Positions 50,870 to 61,006 are shown, counted from the first letter of the stretch. The stretch is 62,948 nt of DNA from JAGWNR01 sp964565685 (GCA_964565685.1 CAZMFR010000005.1:1-62948), one strand, 5' to 3'. Translations and numbers: made by a program. The notes: generated from the letters alone by a model not told the origin.

Positions 50870-52168
50870 ATGTCAATATTTAAAAGAGCAAAAGACAAGA
50901 TAACGCAAAAAGAAGAGTCCAAAAAGGAGGAAAAAATCTCGAGCGACGTGTCTCAGGCAACGGTCAAAGAACAAAAGAAGCAAAAGACAGAAGCGCAAGA
51001 AAAGCAAGAAGGAAAACCGGTTGAAAAGACTTCAAAACCGGGCAAGAAGCGCGCGCCAAAAGAAAAAAACAAAGCCATAGAAGAAGCGGCAAAGATAAAA
51101 GCCGCAACGATGATGGGCAAGCTCTTGGCTGAATCAAAAAATCCGCCGTCAGAGGACGATATCATCGAAGGCACAGTCATAAACATAGACAAATCAGCCG
51201 TATATGTCGACCTCGCGCCATTCGGCACTGGTATCATCTATGGCAAGGAATTTCTGACAGCCAGAGACATCATAAAGAACGTAAATGTCGGCGACACTGT
51301 GGCTGCAAAAGTCGTCGGCTCTGACAACGAAGACGGCTACATCGAGCTCTCTCTAAAAGAGGCGCGTCAAGCCATCATATGGAGCGAAGCAGAAACAGCC
51401 ATAAAGAATCGAACTATATTGGACTTGCCTGTAATCGAGGCCAACAAAGGCGGTCTCATAATCCAATGGCAAGGCATCAGCGGTTTTCTGCCAGCTTCTC
51501 AATTGAAACCGGATCATTATCCGCGCATAGCTGACGGCGACAAAGAAAAGATATTCGATGAATTGAAAAAATTGGTAGGAAAACGCCTGTCCGTGGCCAT
51601 AATCACAGCCAGTCCAAAGGAGGGCAAGCTGATTTTCTCTGAAAAAAGCCCGGGCGAGAAAGACAAGGCGAAAATGACCGGCAAATATACCATCGGCGAT
51701 GAGATAGAGGGAGAAGTGACCGGCGTCGTTGATTTTGGTGCTTTTGTCAAAATCGAAGAAAACCTGGAAGGTTTGATCCACATATCCGAGATAGATTGGT
51801 CGCTAGTCGAGGATCCGCACACTTATGTGAAAGTCGGCCAAAAGATAAAAGCAAAGATCATCGATATAAAAGACGGCAAGATATCGCTATCGCTAAAGGC
51901 CTTGAAGGAGAATCCATGGGTCGAAGCGGCAAAGAAATACAAAAAAGACATGCTGATAGACGGCGTCATAATCAAATTCAACAAACATGGCGCCCTAGCT
52001 TCCATCGAGGAAGGCGTGGCTGGTCTAGTGCACGTCTCCGAATTCGGCTCGGAAGCGAAATTGCGCAAGAATCTCGAGCTCGGCAAAGTCTATCCGTTCA
52101 AGATAACCGTCTTCGATGCCAAAGAGCAAAAGATGGCCTTGTCGTTCGCCGGAGAGAAGAAGGTTTAA
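50870..52168 (+). CDS. rpsA: 30S ribosomal protein S1 (four S1 domains)
   Basis: 432 residues. A Lys/Glu-rich N-terminal extension of about 75 residues (KEESKKEEKISSDVSQATVK) precedes four S1 RNA-binding domains: EGTVINIDKSAVYVDLAPFG, VIEANKGGLIIQWQGISGFL, GEVTGVVDFGAFVKIEENLE and GVIIKFNKHGALASIEEGVA. The third (DFGAFVKI..LEGLIHISEI) is most canonical. Binds mRNA on the 30S subunit. Shorter than the six-domain E. coli form. Confidence 0.9.
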   Translation: MSIFKRAKDKITQKEESKKEEKISSDVSQATVKEQKKQKTEAQEKQEGKPVEKTSKPGKKRAPKEKNKAIEEAAKIKAATMMGKLLAESKNPPSEDDIIEGTVINIDKSAVYVDLAPFGTGIIYGKEFLTARDIIKNVNVGDTVAAKVVGSDNEDGYIELSLKEARQAIIWSEAETAIKNRTILDLPVIEANKGGLIIQWQGISGFLPASQLKPDHYPRIADGDKEKIFDELKKLVGKRLSVAIITASPKEGKLIFSEKSPGEKDKAKMTGKYTIGDEIEGEVTGVVDFGAFVKIEENLEGLIHISEIDWSLVEDPHTYVKVGQKIKAKIIDIKDGKISLSLKALKENPWVEAAKKYKKDMLIDGVIIKFNKHGALASIEEGVAGLVHVSEFGSEAKLRKNLELGKVYPFKITVFDAKEQKMALSFAGEKKV

Positions 52169-52198
52169 TCTTCAAGATATTGCATCGGAAAAAAGAAA

Positions 52199-52221
52199 GA
52201 CCGCTCGAAGAGCGGTCTTTT
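52199..52221 (+). terminator. Terminator of rpsA
   Basis: GACCGCTC-GAA-GAGCGGTC followed by TTTT. Confidence 0.88.
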
Positions 52222-52244
52222 GATTCTTAGAGATACAACTTTGA

Positions 52245-52433
52245 TCAACCGAAGCCCACATTGGCTCCAAGGCACGTGCTATTCATCGCAATGCATACTT
52301 GCATCTTGCGATATTCTTCGATTCCGCCGCATTCTTGAATCGCGCGTTGACGCTTGAGCTCTCTTGAAACATCTTCAAGCTTTTTTTGCAGCGAATTGCT
52401 TTCTTGCTGTTTTTTTCGAGATTCAAAACTCAT
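52245..52433 (-). CDS. Small coiled-coil protein
   Basis: 62 residues: MSFESRKKQQESNSLQKKLE and VSRELKRQRAIQECGGIEEY form one amphipathic helix, then a Cys-containing tail. GAGAAAGG is seven bases before the ATG. Family unknown. Confidence 0.5.
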   Translation of the reverse strand: MSFESRKKQQESNSLQKKLEDVSRELKRQRAIQECGGIEEYRKMQVCIAMNSTCLGANVGFG

Positions 52434-52552
52434 TTCAGGCCTTTCTCTTTATTTGTTCAAGGAACGCTCTACCCCGGACTCATCCAAATCACATAGTGCT
52501 CTGCCCAAAATCCTACTCCGATTGGGAAATATTGCAAAGTTTGAACCACCCT

Positions 52553-53170
52553 CTATCCCGCATTAAACACTGACATCGCCTTTTCCCTGCCCTCTTTGAC
52601 TATCATTTCGACGGCTTCGGCGGCTTTCTTTGCGGCTTTCTTGATCTCTTTAATTTCGTCGTCTTTGTATTTTCCAAGGATGAATTTCATCACTTTCTCG
52701 TCTCCATGCGGCACTCGTGCGTCGCCTTTCGCGTTCTCGGCTGCAGTGCCGACACGGATGCGGATGAATGCTTCGGTCTTCACTGCCTTTATGACGGATC
52801 CGAGCCCGTTATGACCGCCCGAGCTACGGTTATAGGATATTTTTATGCGACCGATCGGCAGTTGGAAATCGTCGTAGATGACGACTAGATCGTCTGCCGT
52901 CTTTGATTTGAGCTTGGCATTATTCTTGACCTTGACCAGAGAAGCCAGCGCTTTGCCTGAATTATTCATGAATGTCTCCGGCTCGATGAAGGTCACTTTA
53001 TCCTTGCCGACCTTCCCCTTTGCCACGAGTGCATTCGTTTTTTTGTCAAAAGAAAAATCATCGGCGCCAAGCTCCTTTGCTATAGAATTCAAAACTATGC
53101 GACCAGTGTTATGGCGAGTGTTCTCGTATTCCTCACCCGGATTTCCGAGCCCTGCGATTATATATGGCAT
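52553..53170 (-). CDS. pth: Peptidyl-tRNA hydrolase
   Basis: 205 residues; frees tRNA from stalled peptidyl-tRNA. MPYIIAGLGNPGEEYENTRH (catalytic His at the end), FIEPETFMNNSGKALASLVK, DDLVVIYDDFQLPIGRIKIS, SSGGHNGLGSVIKAVKTEAF and RIRVGTA, then a Lys/Glu C-terminal helix. Confidence 0.95.
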   Translation of the reverse strand: MPYIIAGLGNPGEEYENTRHNTGRIVLNSIAKELGADDFSFDKKTNALVAKGKVGKDKVTFIEPETFMNNSGKALASLVKVKNNAKLKSKTADDLVVIYDDFQLPIGRIKISYNRSSGGHNGLGSVIKAVKTEAFIRIRVGTAAENAKGDARVPHGDEKVMKFILGKYKDDEIKEIKKAAKKAAEAVEMIVKEGREKAMSVFNAG

Positions 53171-53246
53171 ACAACAAGTATAAAATCACAGACAAAAAAA
53201 CACAAGGCGTGCATATGCGTCCGAGATCAGACCTTGTACTCAAGCT

Positions 53247-54275
53247 TCAACCTTGTTTTCTTAACCTCCTGACAATCTCATCCTTGGCTTCTTTTATCGA
53301 TTGCTCATCAAAGATGCTGACGGTCAAGATGTCCTTGTTCAATTTCGAGAGATCGCTTATGGCAAGGGAAACCGCGGCGGCCGGAACAAGGTCGGTTTTA
53401 GTCAAGATTATAGTCTCTGGCTTTTCGTCTAGACCATGGCCATATCGCAGCAATTCCGCACGAATAGTCTTGTAATTTGAGACGAGCGGATCAAGCTCAG
53501 GAATAGAAATATCCTCGCCTCTTGAATCTCGGATCTCGGATCTCGAATCTTCTAGCGATATCAGATGAAAGATGATCTTTGTCCTCCTGACATGCCGCAA
53601 AAATTTATGACCGAGGCCCTTGCCTTCCGACGCGCCCTCGATGAGACCGGGAATATCGGCAAGAACGAAATTGTATAGAGCGCCCAGATTCGGTTCGAGG
53701 GTAGTAAAAGCATAGCTGCCGACTTTTGCATCGGCATTCGTCAATACATTCAAAAGACTGGACTTGCCTGCGTTCGGCAAGCCGATAAAACCGGCATCGG
53801 CCACCAGCTCGAGCTCTACGGAAAAATCCGCTTCCTCGCCATCATAGCCGTTCGTCGATTGCATGGGAGTCGTATTTGTTGAAGTCTTGAAATATTCGTT
53901 GCCGAGGCCTCCGGAACCGCCTTTCAAAATACGGACCGTTTCGCCCTCTTCTAAAAGCTGAAAAGTATGTCCCGTACGATGATCGGTCACTATCGAGCCG
54001 ATAGGCAGATCGATGATCAGGGTATCGCCGTTCTTGCCGTGCCTTGAATCCTTCATGCCATCCTCGCCTTTTTCTGCATTGAACTCTTTTGTATTGCGGT
54101 ATCTCTGCAAGATGCCAAGGTCGCGCACCGCCCTAACGCGCACGTCACCGCCGCGCCCGCCGTTGCCGCCGGACGCTCCAGACCATTCCTTGCTATATTC
54201 ATGCCGCCAGCGAACCACGCCAACGCCTCCGCGACCGGCATGTGCATGGAATTTCATTTCATCGATGAATGACAT
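53247..54275 (-). CDS. obg: GTPase Obg/CgtA
   Basis: 342 residues; ribosome-assembly GTPase. Gly-rich Obg domain (AGRGGVGVVRWRHEYSKEW, GGNGGRGGDVRVRAV, GGSGGLGNEYFKTSTN), then the G domain: GFIGLPNAGKSSLLNVLT (G1), TTLEPNLG (G2), LADIPGLIEGASEGKGLGHK (G3) and ILTKTDL (G4). Between G3 and G4 the sequence SLEDSRSEIRDSRGED is encoded by a 7-bp tandem repeat (GGATCTC-type) at about 53524-53547, probably a local expansion. Confidence 0.95.
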   Translation of the reverse strand: MSFIDEMKFHAHAGRGGVGVVRWRHEYSKEWSGASGGNGGRGGDVRVRAVRDLGILQRYRNTKEFNAEKGEDGMKDSRHGKNGDTLIIDLPIGSIVTDHRTGHTFQLLEEGETVRILKGGSGGLGNEYFKTSTNTTPMQSTNGYDGEEADFSVELELVADAGFIGLPNAGKSSLLNVLTNADAKVGSYAFTTLEPNLGALYNFVLADIPGLIEGASEGKGLGHKFLRHVRRTKIIFHLISLEDSRSEIRDSRGEDISIPELDPLVSNYKTIRAELLRYGHGLDEKPETIILTKTDLVPAAAVSLAISDLSKLNKDILTVSIFDEQSIKEAKDEIVRRLRKQG

Positions 54276-54339
54276 ATCGAAACATTATCATGTATCTCCC
54301 GCCAAAGCCAATAAAAGCCAAGACGGCAAGCTGTCTGTA

Positions 54340-56019
54340 TCACAGCTCCTTTGGCTCCGGTGCGATGATCTTTGCCTTCCAAATCTTGCTGTGTAGAGCA
54401 CGCCAGACTTCTACGATCTCCGGGTTCTTCATCATAAGAAAGACACCTATAGAGACCGCGATACCGAATAGTCCAGCAAGAAATCCTTGCATAAAGACGT
54501 TAAAGGTCGTTGTAAGAGGAAAGAACAGATTGAAAAAGCGCAGGCCTAGATATGCGGCATAGCCGCCGATAACAGCCGACGACAAGCTTTGGAAGAACGC
54601 ATCTCCTAGACGTTTCGAAAAGCCGGGAAAATCGCGATTGAATATGTGCCAATGAAGAAAAGTGTTGATGGTGGAACCGATCGAAAATGCCAGAGGCAAC
54701 ATGAGCACGCCGACACCTGGCTGGTCAGAGACCTTTAGCAATGCTTGGATAAAATATTGGAACATGGGCCACGCATAATATAATTTATCCAGGAAATATC
54801 CCAGACCGGCGATCAAAATGGCCGAAAAGATATTCACTAGGAGCGGCTTGCGAGTCAATCCTTGGGAATAATATGCGCGAACATATAGTAGTATCAGGCC
54901 TTGCCCTGTGATCGAAAAGATGAATATAGCCAAGGCGGCGGCAGTCAGGCGCGTGTCATTCCAATTGAAAGCTCCGGAACCGAGCACAACGCGAACAATG
55001 TTCGCGCGTAGAACGATAAATAGCGCCGTCACAGGCAACGACCAAAATATTATGTGCCGGGCCGAGACAGCCATCTCTGTCAGGAATTCTTCGCGCTTGC
55101 CGCTGGAAAAGAGCTTTGAAAGAGTGGGAAAAACCGCCGAAGAATAGCTGACGCCGATGATAGTGAGCGGCACCGATTGGATCATATTGGCGAAATTAAA
55201 GACAGTGATCGAACCGCTGGCCATCAGAGAGGCCAGAGCGATAAGGAAGAATGAAGCCAACTGATTGGTCGCGAGAGTCACGGTGCGCGGCAAGGACAAG
55301 AACACTACGCGACGTATGCTGGACCAGTCTATATTCCAAACAAAATGCGGGAAATTGCTTGTCCGTATGATGAACGGTATCTGGATAGCCATGTGCAAGC
55401 AAGCGCCGAGAGCCACGCCCCAGATGAGACCTGCCAATCCTAGATAGCGATAGAAAAAAACCGCGCCGATTATTATGCCTAGATTGTAGAAGCTTGGCGA
55501 CAAGGAATATATCAGGAATCGCCGATTCATCTGAGTGACGCCGGAGAAAAAATTAGACAGACCGAGAAAGAAAGGCGAAAAAAGCATGATGCGCATAGCC
55601 GTGACTAGCTGTCCAAAATCAGCATCGTGGGCAAATCCGGGCAAAAACGTCCTTACGAGCCATGGAGCCAAAATATATGCCACAATCGAGACAACGACTA
55701 TAGCGCCAAAGAAGACGGTAAAGACAGAGTCGACGAATTCTTTCCCTTTTTCGTCGCCTTTGCCGAAATATTCGATCAGAAACGGGATAAGGACAGATGC
55801 CGATACGGTCGAAGCAATCGTGACATAAATCAGGTCTGGTATGCGAAAAGCCGCATAGAAAAGGTCTAGGGTATGGCCCGCGCCGAACATAAAAGCCAAA
55901 ATCCTGTCCCCTATGAGCCCGAGGATCTGCGACAGAAAAGCAAAGAAAGCAAGCAGATACGCGGCCTCGTGTAGATTGCTTATTTCACGGCCAAAGACTG
56001 CAAAAAACCTTTTTACCAT
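54340..56019 (-). CDS. murJ: Lipid II flippase MurJ
   Basis: 559 residues, about 14 membrane segments, MOP exporter fold; flips lipid II across the membrane for peptidoglycan synthesis. Signatures: LGLIGDRILAFMFGAGHTLD, DLFYAAFRIPDLIYVTIAST, SASVLIPFLIEYFG and YSLSPSFYNLGIIIGA. It starts five bases after the upstream TPR gene and is co-transcribed with it. Confidence 0.93.
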   Translation of the reverse strand: MVKRFFAVFGREISNLHEAAYLLAFFAFLSQILGLIGDRILAFMFGAGHTLDLFYAAFRIPDLIYVTIASTVSASVLIPFLIEYFGKGDEKGKEFVDSVFTVFFGAIVVVSIVAYILAPWLVRTFLPGFAHDADFGQLVTAMRIMLFSPFFLGLSNFFSGVTQMNRRFLIYSLSPSFYNLGIIIGAVFFYRYLGLAGLIWGVALGACLHMAIQIPFIIRTSNFPHFVWNIDWSSIRRVVFLSLPRTVTLATNQLASFFLIALASLMASGSITVFNFANMIQSVPLTIIGVSYSSAVFPTLSKLFSSGKREEFLTEMAVSARHIIFWSLPVTALFIVLRANIVRVVLGSGAFNWNDTRLTAAALAIFIFSITGQGLILLYVRAYYSQGLTRKPLLVNIFSAILIAGLGYFLDKLYYAWPMFQYFIQALLKVSDQPGVGVLMLPLAFSIGSTINTFLHWHIFNRDFPGFSKRLGDAFFQSLSSAVIGGYAAYLGLRFFNLFFPLTTTFNVFMQGFLAGLFGIAVSIGVFLMMKNPEIVEVWRALHSKIWKAKIIAPEPKEL

Positions 56020-56024
56020 ATTTT

Positions 56025-58472
56025 TTACTTCTTTGTGTAATCACTGATCGGCAATGACGAGCGTTTTGTCGGCGTCGAGGCAGGAGGCGTTTGGTTCAAA
56101 AACGGAGATTTTCCTTGCTCCAAATTTGCTAGGATAGAAGCAACATCCGTGTTATTCGGATTTGTCTTGGCTAAATCTTGGAATTGGGCGATAGCATCGG
56201 TATTATCACCGGTCTTTGCGTAAGAAAGACCGAGGAAATATTGGGCATTGGCATAATTTGGGCTGAGAGAGACTGCTTTGGCCAGAGATGTCACGGCATC
56301 AGAATATTCCGCGGCATTGTATTCCAATAGACCGAGCTCAAAGAACGCAGTCGGATCATTTGGAGTCAATTGCGTGGCGAATTTCACAGAAGTGATGGCA
56401 TCGGCTGTCTTGCCTTGGGCCACTTGGATCTGCGACAACAGATAGACTGCGTCCGTATAGTTATTTTTCAATTGAAGGGCGGAACCGATATAGCTGGTGG
56501 CATCGTCATATTTGCTTTGATTGGCGGCAAGCTCTGCCATAGATAGATAGATAGACGGATCGTACGGGCTGTATTTGATGGCGTTCGTATAAGCAGTGAT
56601 AGCAGAATCATAAGCCCCTGCGACTTGGAGACCTGCGGCGGTAGAGGATACCTGGGCCGACAGCATGTAATCGTAATAATTCGACGGATCATGCTTGACT
56701 GCGTCATTGGAATAGCCAATGGCCTCTTTTATAAGTGTCCCGACTTGCTGGACCTGATCCTGAGTCGGCTTCGTACTGGAACCTGTAGCAGAAATCTGGC
56801 TTATTATGGAATTGACAGACATCAAATCTATCTCAGCCAACGCTTGGTCATAGACATCTATCGGATCGAGGGCAAGCGCCTTTTGAAAATCAGCTTTTGC
56901 CTTGCTTATACCTTCCGATGAGACAGAAGACGTGGAAATCCTAGCCGCACCTGCAGTGAAATATCCGAATGCCACAGATTTCATTCCGTACCATACGAAT
57001 CCGACCAAAACAACCAATAAGACGATCATACAGCAAGATCGCACCAATACGGCGGCCTTCCGTTGTCTGCCTACAGGCGCGGCTTTCGAATCAAAAGAGA
57101 TATTGACCAGCCGCGTATCTCCAGAATTTATCCTTGAACCTATGAAAACGCCGATAAATATGAAAGCCAGAAAGAAATCGGTATATGAAGGCACATAAGC
57201 CAGGTCCATATACAGCAGGAACGCCCCTGCAAAAAACGATGAATAAGAAATGTATTGCGAAACTCTGTCTTTCGTCTGGTTTTCCAAAGCATCGAGCCGA
57301 CTGGCTTTGCGCAAAGCCCTCACTCCGTCTCGGATAAAATAAATATAGAGGAGACAGAAAAGGATTATGCCAGACAAGCCGAGAGACAAGGCGATAGTCG
57401 GGACAAGCCCCGAGCCGTTTGTAAATTGGGTCGACCAGAATTGAGTCTGATTGATAGCCAATGGTTTATAGAGCAAGTATTCTTTTGCAAAAGTATTAGG
57501 ACCGGAGCCGAGGATCGGCGAAGATTTTATGATACCGGTGCCGATATCCAAGGTCATCTGCCACGGCAAGCTGACCTCGGAATACCCTGCTTTCAAAGAA
57601 TTTACGAGCGGAGCGGTTATCACATTTCCATTCCACGACATGAATGCCGCGACGACAAAAACTATTATCGCAAAAATAGGCAAACGCTTTACGAAAGAAC
57701 CGCCTTTTTTCTCGTTGATATAGCGTTGAAAGATCAGGGCAAGAAAAACTATGGCTATGCCGAACCAGATTGAAGGCAAACCGATCAAAACGAGAAAGAA
57801 AATAGAAGCAGAAAACAGGATCGCCAATATGAACTTTACAAACCTATTCATCGGAAAATACAGAAAAGCCAATCCGGATATGATGGAGACGACACCGGAA
57901 AATATGCCGAGATCATACCAAGAGCCGATCGGGGTGGAAGTCGCTCCAGAGAAAAGACCGAACGAAAGAGCGGATGGGTCTATTAGCTTTATGATCTGGA
58001 AGATAGACAATAATACAAAGCCGCCCATGACAGCTGCATAGATAGACAATGCCCGCGAAGAGTTGCGCGAAGAAAGAACGGCTGACAATCTAATCGAAAT
58101 GATCATGACTATGATAAATCCGGCAGTAAAGTATTCGAATCCTTGACCAAAAAAAGATCCCATGAATCCGCCGCTCCATACGGCTGAAGCTACCAGAACG
58201 AGAGCCAGAATGGCGCCGATGTATGACAGAGGGTTAGCGACCCATTCGAAAGATTTCGCATTGATCCGAGAAATCATATATAGGATGGCAGAAACGAGGA
58301 CACCAAATATGATCAAATAGCCCTTGATAGCGCTTTGTTGGAGATATGGGATCGGTATGAAAATGATTGGCAGGAGAAAAACTATAGCGACCATAATGCC
58401 CGACGCCCACGATTCTAGTTTTGACTTTGATGAATTTGACGAATCAGCGATAGGGTTTTGTTCTGGATCCAT
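56025..58472 (-). CDS. O-antigen-ligase-like membrane protein with C-terminal TPR repeats
   Basis: 815 residues. About 11 membrane segments over residues 20-475; the large loop with ILGSGPNTFAKEYLLYKPLA is typical of Wzy_C/O-antigen ligase enzymes that polymerise or transfer glycans outside the membrane. From about residue 500 there are tetratricopeptide repeats (AITAYTNAIKYSPYDPSIYL, AVSLSPNYANAQYFLGLSYA, AIAQFQDLAKTNPNNTDVAS). Operon with murJ suggests envelope glycan assembly. Substrate unknown. Confidence 0.88.
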   Translation of the reverse strand: MDPEQNPIADSSNSSKSKLESWASGIMVAIVFLLPIIFIPIPYLQQSAIKGYLIIFGVLVSAILYMISRINAKSFEWVANPLSYIGAILALVLVASAVWSGGFMGSFFGQGFEYFTAGFIIVMIISIRLSAVLSSRNSSRALSIYAAVMGGFVLLSIFQIIKLIDPSALSFGLFSGATSTPIGSWYDLGIFSGVVSIISGLAFLYFPMNRFVKFILAILFSASIFFLVLIGLPSIWFGIAIVFLALIFQRYINEKKGGSFVKRLPIFAIIVFVVAAFMSWNGNVITAPLVNSLKAGYSEVSLPWQMTLDIGTGIIKSSPILGSGPNTFAKEYLLYKPLAINQTQFWSTQFTNGSGLVPTIALSLGLSGIILFCLLYIYFIRDGVRALRKASRLDALENQTKDRVSQYISYSSFFAGAFLLYMDLAYVPSYTDFFLAFIFIGVFIGSRINSGDTRLVNISFDSKAAPVGRQRKAAVLVRSCCMIVLLVVLVGFVWYGMKSVAFGYFTAGAARISTSSVSSEGISKAKADFQKALALDPIDVYDQALAEIDLMSVNSIISQISATGSSTKPTQDQVQQVGTLIKEAIGYSNDAVKHDPSNYYDYMLSAQVSSTAAGLQVAGAYDSAITAYTNAIKYSPYDPSIYLSMAELAANQSKYDDATSYIGSALQLKNNYTDAVYLLSQIQVAQGKTADAITSVKFATQLTPNDPTAFFELGLLEYNAAEYSDAVTSLAKAVSLSPNYANAQYFLGLSYAKTGDNTDAIAQFQDLAKTNPNNTDVASILANLEQGKSPFLNQTPPASTPTKRSSLPISDYTKK

Positions 58473-58689
58473 GATTTTAAATTAAAAAATTAAAACACAA
58501 GATTCAAATCATTAAGCGAGAAGTCAACAGTTTTGACTCTGACTTCCTACATTTCGATCCTTGTGTATTCATTTGTTTATAATGTATCGATTATACCATA
58601 ATCTGAATCATCAAATAGACAAGGTCATACCAATCTGTGGAAACTACATAGAATGTAAAATAGAAAAATCCCCTCTTTCGAAGGGATTC

Positions 58690-59106
58690 TTCATAGTTCT
58701 GTCGATAAGCCGAATTTTGTTCGTCCTGCAAAGGTTTACACCAAACAGGATAGACGATCATTTATCTAGGATGCGCGTCGCCGCGCACCTCGAGCGACTC
58801 TCTCGACGATTGCTCGCCGAGTACGGTCTTGCACCGAGATAAGGATTTAGCCGTTGCACTTCCGCGTCGCCGCGGAATTCATCTCCACATATCGATTGCT
58901 CGATACGCAGAGATGCTCTCGCCTTTCGGCTCGAGCGTCACTGTTCGCACCTCGCACATTGCTGTGTACAGGCGTTACCTGTTACCCTTCTGCTTCCTTG
59001 AACAACATGAATGCCATTCGCCGCTTTCGCGGCCGGAAGCCGGTGTTCGGACTTTCCTCACTCCGTTTCGCACAAAGCTATTCAGAGCGCGATCATCTGG
59101 CAGGAC
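58690..59106 (-). ncRNA. rnpB: RNase P RNA
   Basis: Minus-strand CRI motif GAGGAAAGTCCGAACACCGG (59043-59062 region) and the 3' segment ATTCGGCTTATCGACAGAAC are diagnostic. About 417 nt with the expected P4-forming parts at both ends. A hairpin AATCCC...GGGATT (58668-58689) plus TTTTTC ends it. Catalyses 5' maturation of tRNAs. Confidence 0.93.
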
Positions 59107-59112
59107 GACACC

Positions 59113-59141
59113 AATATAACATTTCTCGCTATATTTGACAA
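59113..59141 (-). promoter_or_regulatory. Promoter of rnpB
   Basis: Minus strand TTGTCA (59136-59141), 17-base spacer, TATATT (59113-59118). The start site is expected near 59106. Confidence 0.75.
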
Positions 59142-59232
59142 TAGTCAAATATAGAGGCGAAGATATCATGATAGGAAAGTACAAGCATAGAGTATGTGTA
59201 TGTTACTTCATGCTTATACCTTAATTTATACT

Positions 59233-59775
59233 TCACTTTTGCTGCATCTGCATCGCCTCTCCGATTTTCAAAGAGAATAGATCGGCAAATCCAGCATTGA
59301 CTTCGATGACATATTTTGCAGGACTGCCTGGAAGAAAGACTTTTGGATAAGTCAAAGGAGAAAGATCGTGTTCGATATGCACGATCCTGAATCCTTGATC
59401 GAGCCAGATGATATCGAGCGGAAAATCCATGTCCTTCATCCAAAACCCATAATCGTCCGGATCATCAAAGACAAATAACATTCCCGTCGTCGATGCCAAA
59501 TACGGCACATCGCTCAGGCCCTGTTCTTGCTCTGCTGATGTCGAAGAAACGAGGAGAGTCACATCCTGACCCTGTAGCAACCAATCAAGGATGTTGTCAG
59601 GAGTGACGTCTATTCCAGCGATTACGAGCCGAGTTGAATCGTCTGATACCGTTTTGGGAATAACAGGAGGAACGACTTTGAAAAAAAAATTATGCATGAA
59701 GAAGCATATGCATATGGCACAAGCAGCTATCAACGAGATGCCGGCGACGATTATTTTTTGTTTTTTCTGATTCAC
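59233..59775 (-). CDS. DUF192 family protein, membrane-anchored
   Basis: 180 residues. N-terminal membrane anchor (KIIVAGISLIAACAICICFF), then a DUF192 domain in the second half: EQEQGLSDVPYLASTTGMLF, VFDDPDDYGFWMKDMDFPLD, IIWLDQGFRIVHIEHDLSPL and YVIEVNAGFADLFSLKIGE. Start is a GTG. Family function unknown; extracytoplasmic. Confidence 0.88.
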   Translation of the reverse strand: MNQKKQKIIVAGISLIAACAICICFFMHNFFFKVVPPVIPKTVSDDSTRLVIAGIDVTPDNILDWLLQGQDVTLLVSSTSAEQEQGLSDVPYLASTTGMLFVFDDPDDYGFWMKDMDFPLDIIWLDQGFRIVHIEHDLSPLTYPKVFLPGSPAKYVIEVNAGFADLFSLKIGEAMQMQQK

Positions 59776-59842
59776 AGGATTAGAATCCGGTCGCTTGACC
59801 AGAATATGGCAAGATAAAAGAGCACGGGAACAAACGGATCGG

Positions 59843-60100
59843 CTATGAGAGGTGCTTTGAGACTAGCTTGGTCATTTCGAACATATTGACCACCGCTTTT
59901 CCATCAAAGATCTTCTTCAGCGCTTCGTCGGCGTTGATGTTTCTCTTGTTCTTTGGATCTTGGAGATTCTTGCCTTTTATATATTTCCAGAGCTCTTTGA
60001 CGACTTCCGAGCGCGGCATCGGTCCTTTTCCGACTATTACGGCTAGATCAGCGCTCACAGTCATCGGTTTCATAAATGCTGAATTGGTTTTTGTTGCCAT
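59843..60100 (-). CDS. SWIB/MDM2-domain protein
   Basis: 85 residues consisting of one SWIB domain: FMKPMTVSADLAVIVGKGPM, RSEVVKELWKYIKGKNLQDP and NKRNINADEALKKIFDGKAV. SWIB domains are mainly eukaryotic or chlamydial but recur in Patescibacteria; a role in chromatin or topoisomerase contact is suggested for the family. ATG 60100 chosen because residues upstream are unrelated. Confidence 0.9.
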   Translation of the reverse strand: MATKTNSAFMKPMTVSADLAVIVGKGPMPRSEVVKELWKYIKGKNLQDPKNKRNINADEALKKIFDGKAVVNMFEMTKLVSKHLS

Positions 60101-60227
60101 GTGTTTGTTTGATAATAAGCTTATAATTAGTACGGGAACCAGTATAACATAATGTCGCTCTAACGAAAAAGCGGTAAAACATCGACGCATCTCGAGCAGA
60201 CAAGTTAAGACTAATATACACTATTAA

Positions 60228-60956
60228 ATGCAATACAAAATGATTACTCATGTTCTACAATCAAATATATTGGCACAGGGTGCCGGAGCTGCATTGAATG
60301 CTTTATTTAAAGAATACGGTGATAAACCATTTTTATTTCTGTCTTCTGGCGGTTCGTCCCTAGCCATTCTTGATTTTATTGATCCAAGTCTATTCACCAA
60401 AAATAGCATGATTGCTGTGCTTGATGAAAGATACTCGACTGATCCGTCGATCAACAACCTTGCTCAAATTGAGAAGACTTCATTTTATGAGAAAGTGAAG
60501 AAAAATGGCTGTGCAATTATCGATACAAAACCAAAAGAAAAAGAATCAGCAGACATGTTGGCAAAGAGATTTGAAACGGAGATAATTGATTGGATGCATC
60601 AAAATAAAAATGGTTCAATTATAGCCAGTGTCGGTATAGGTCCAGACGCCCATACATCGGGCATCATGCCTTATCCAGAGAATAAAGAATTCTTTGAAAA
60701 AACATTCGATGATCAAAATCATCTTGTAGTAGCATATGATGCTGTTGGTAAAAATCCGCACCGAGAACGAGTTACTACCACTCTCACTTTTCTCAGAAAA
60801 ATCAACTATACGGTTATCTTTGTTAGTGGTGAATCAAAAAAGATTGCATTGCAGAAACTAGTATCTAGAGATGGAAACTTGGCAGAAAGTCCTTGCCGAA
60901 TTTGGCGAGAATTAAAAAATGTCCAACTATTTACTGATCAGAATATATCAATATAA
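60228..60956 (+). CDS. 6-phosphogluconolactonase/glucosamine-6-phosphate-isomerase-like protein
   Basis: 242 residues of the NagB/Pgl fold: KPFLFLSSGGSSLAILDFID, IAVLDERYSTDPSINNLAQ, SVGIGPDAHTSGIMPYPENK and RERVTTTLTFLRKINYTVIF. The DERY and GIGPDxHT motifs are the family's sugar-phosphate site. Which reaction is catalysed cannot be told; no pentose-phosphate genes are nearby. Promoter elements TAATATACACT lie close to the ATG. Confidence 0.83.
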   Translation: MQYKMITHVLQSNILAQGAGAALNALFKEYGDKPFLFLSSGGSSLAILDFIDPSLFTKNSMIAVLDERYSTDPSINNLAQIEKTSFYEKVKKNGCAIIDTKPKEKESADMLAKRFETEIIDWMHQNKNGSIIASVGIGPDAHTSGIMPYPENKEFFEKTFDDQNHLVVAYDAVGKNPHRERVTTTLTFLRKINYTVIFVSGESKKIALQKLVSRDGNLAESPCRIWRELKNVQLFTDQNISI

Positions 60957-60975
60957 ATAACATTGATGCATATCA

Positions 60976-61006
60976 AATGCTCGACTGCCCTAGGTACTCG
61001 AGCATT
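60976..61006. other. Hairpin AATGCTCGA/TCGAGCATT
   Basis: Perfect 9-bp stem with a 13-base loop downstream of the lactonase-like gene, without a T tail. May end transcription weakly. Confidence 0.4.
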
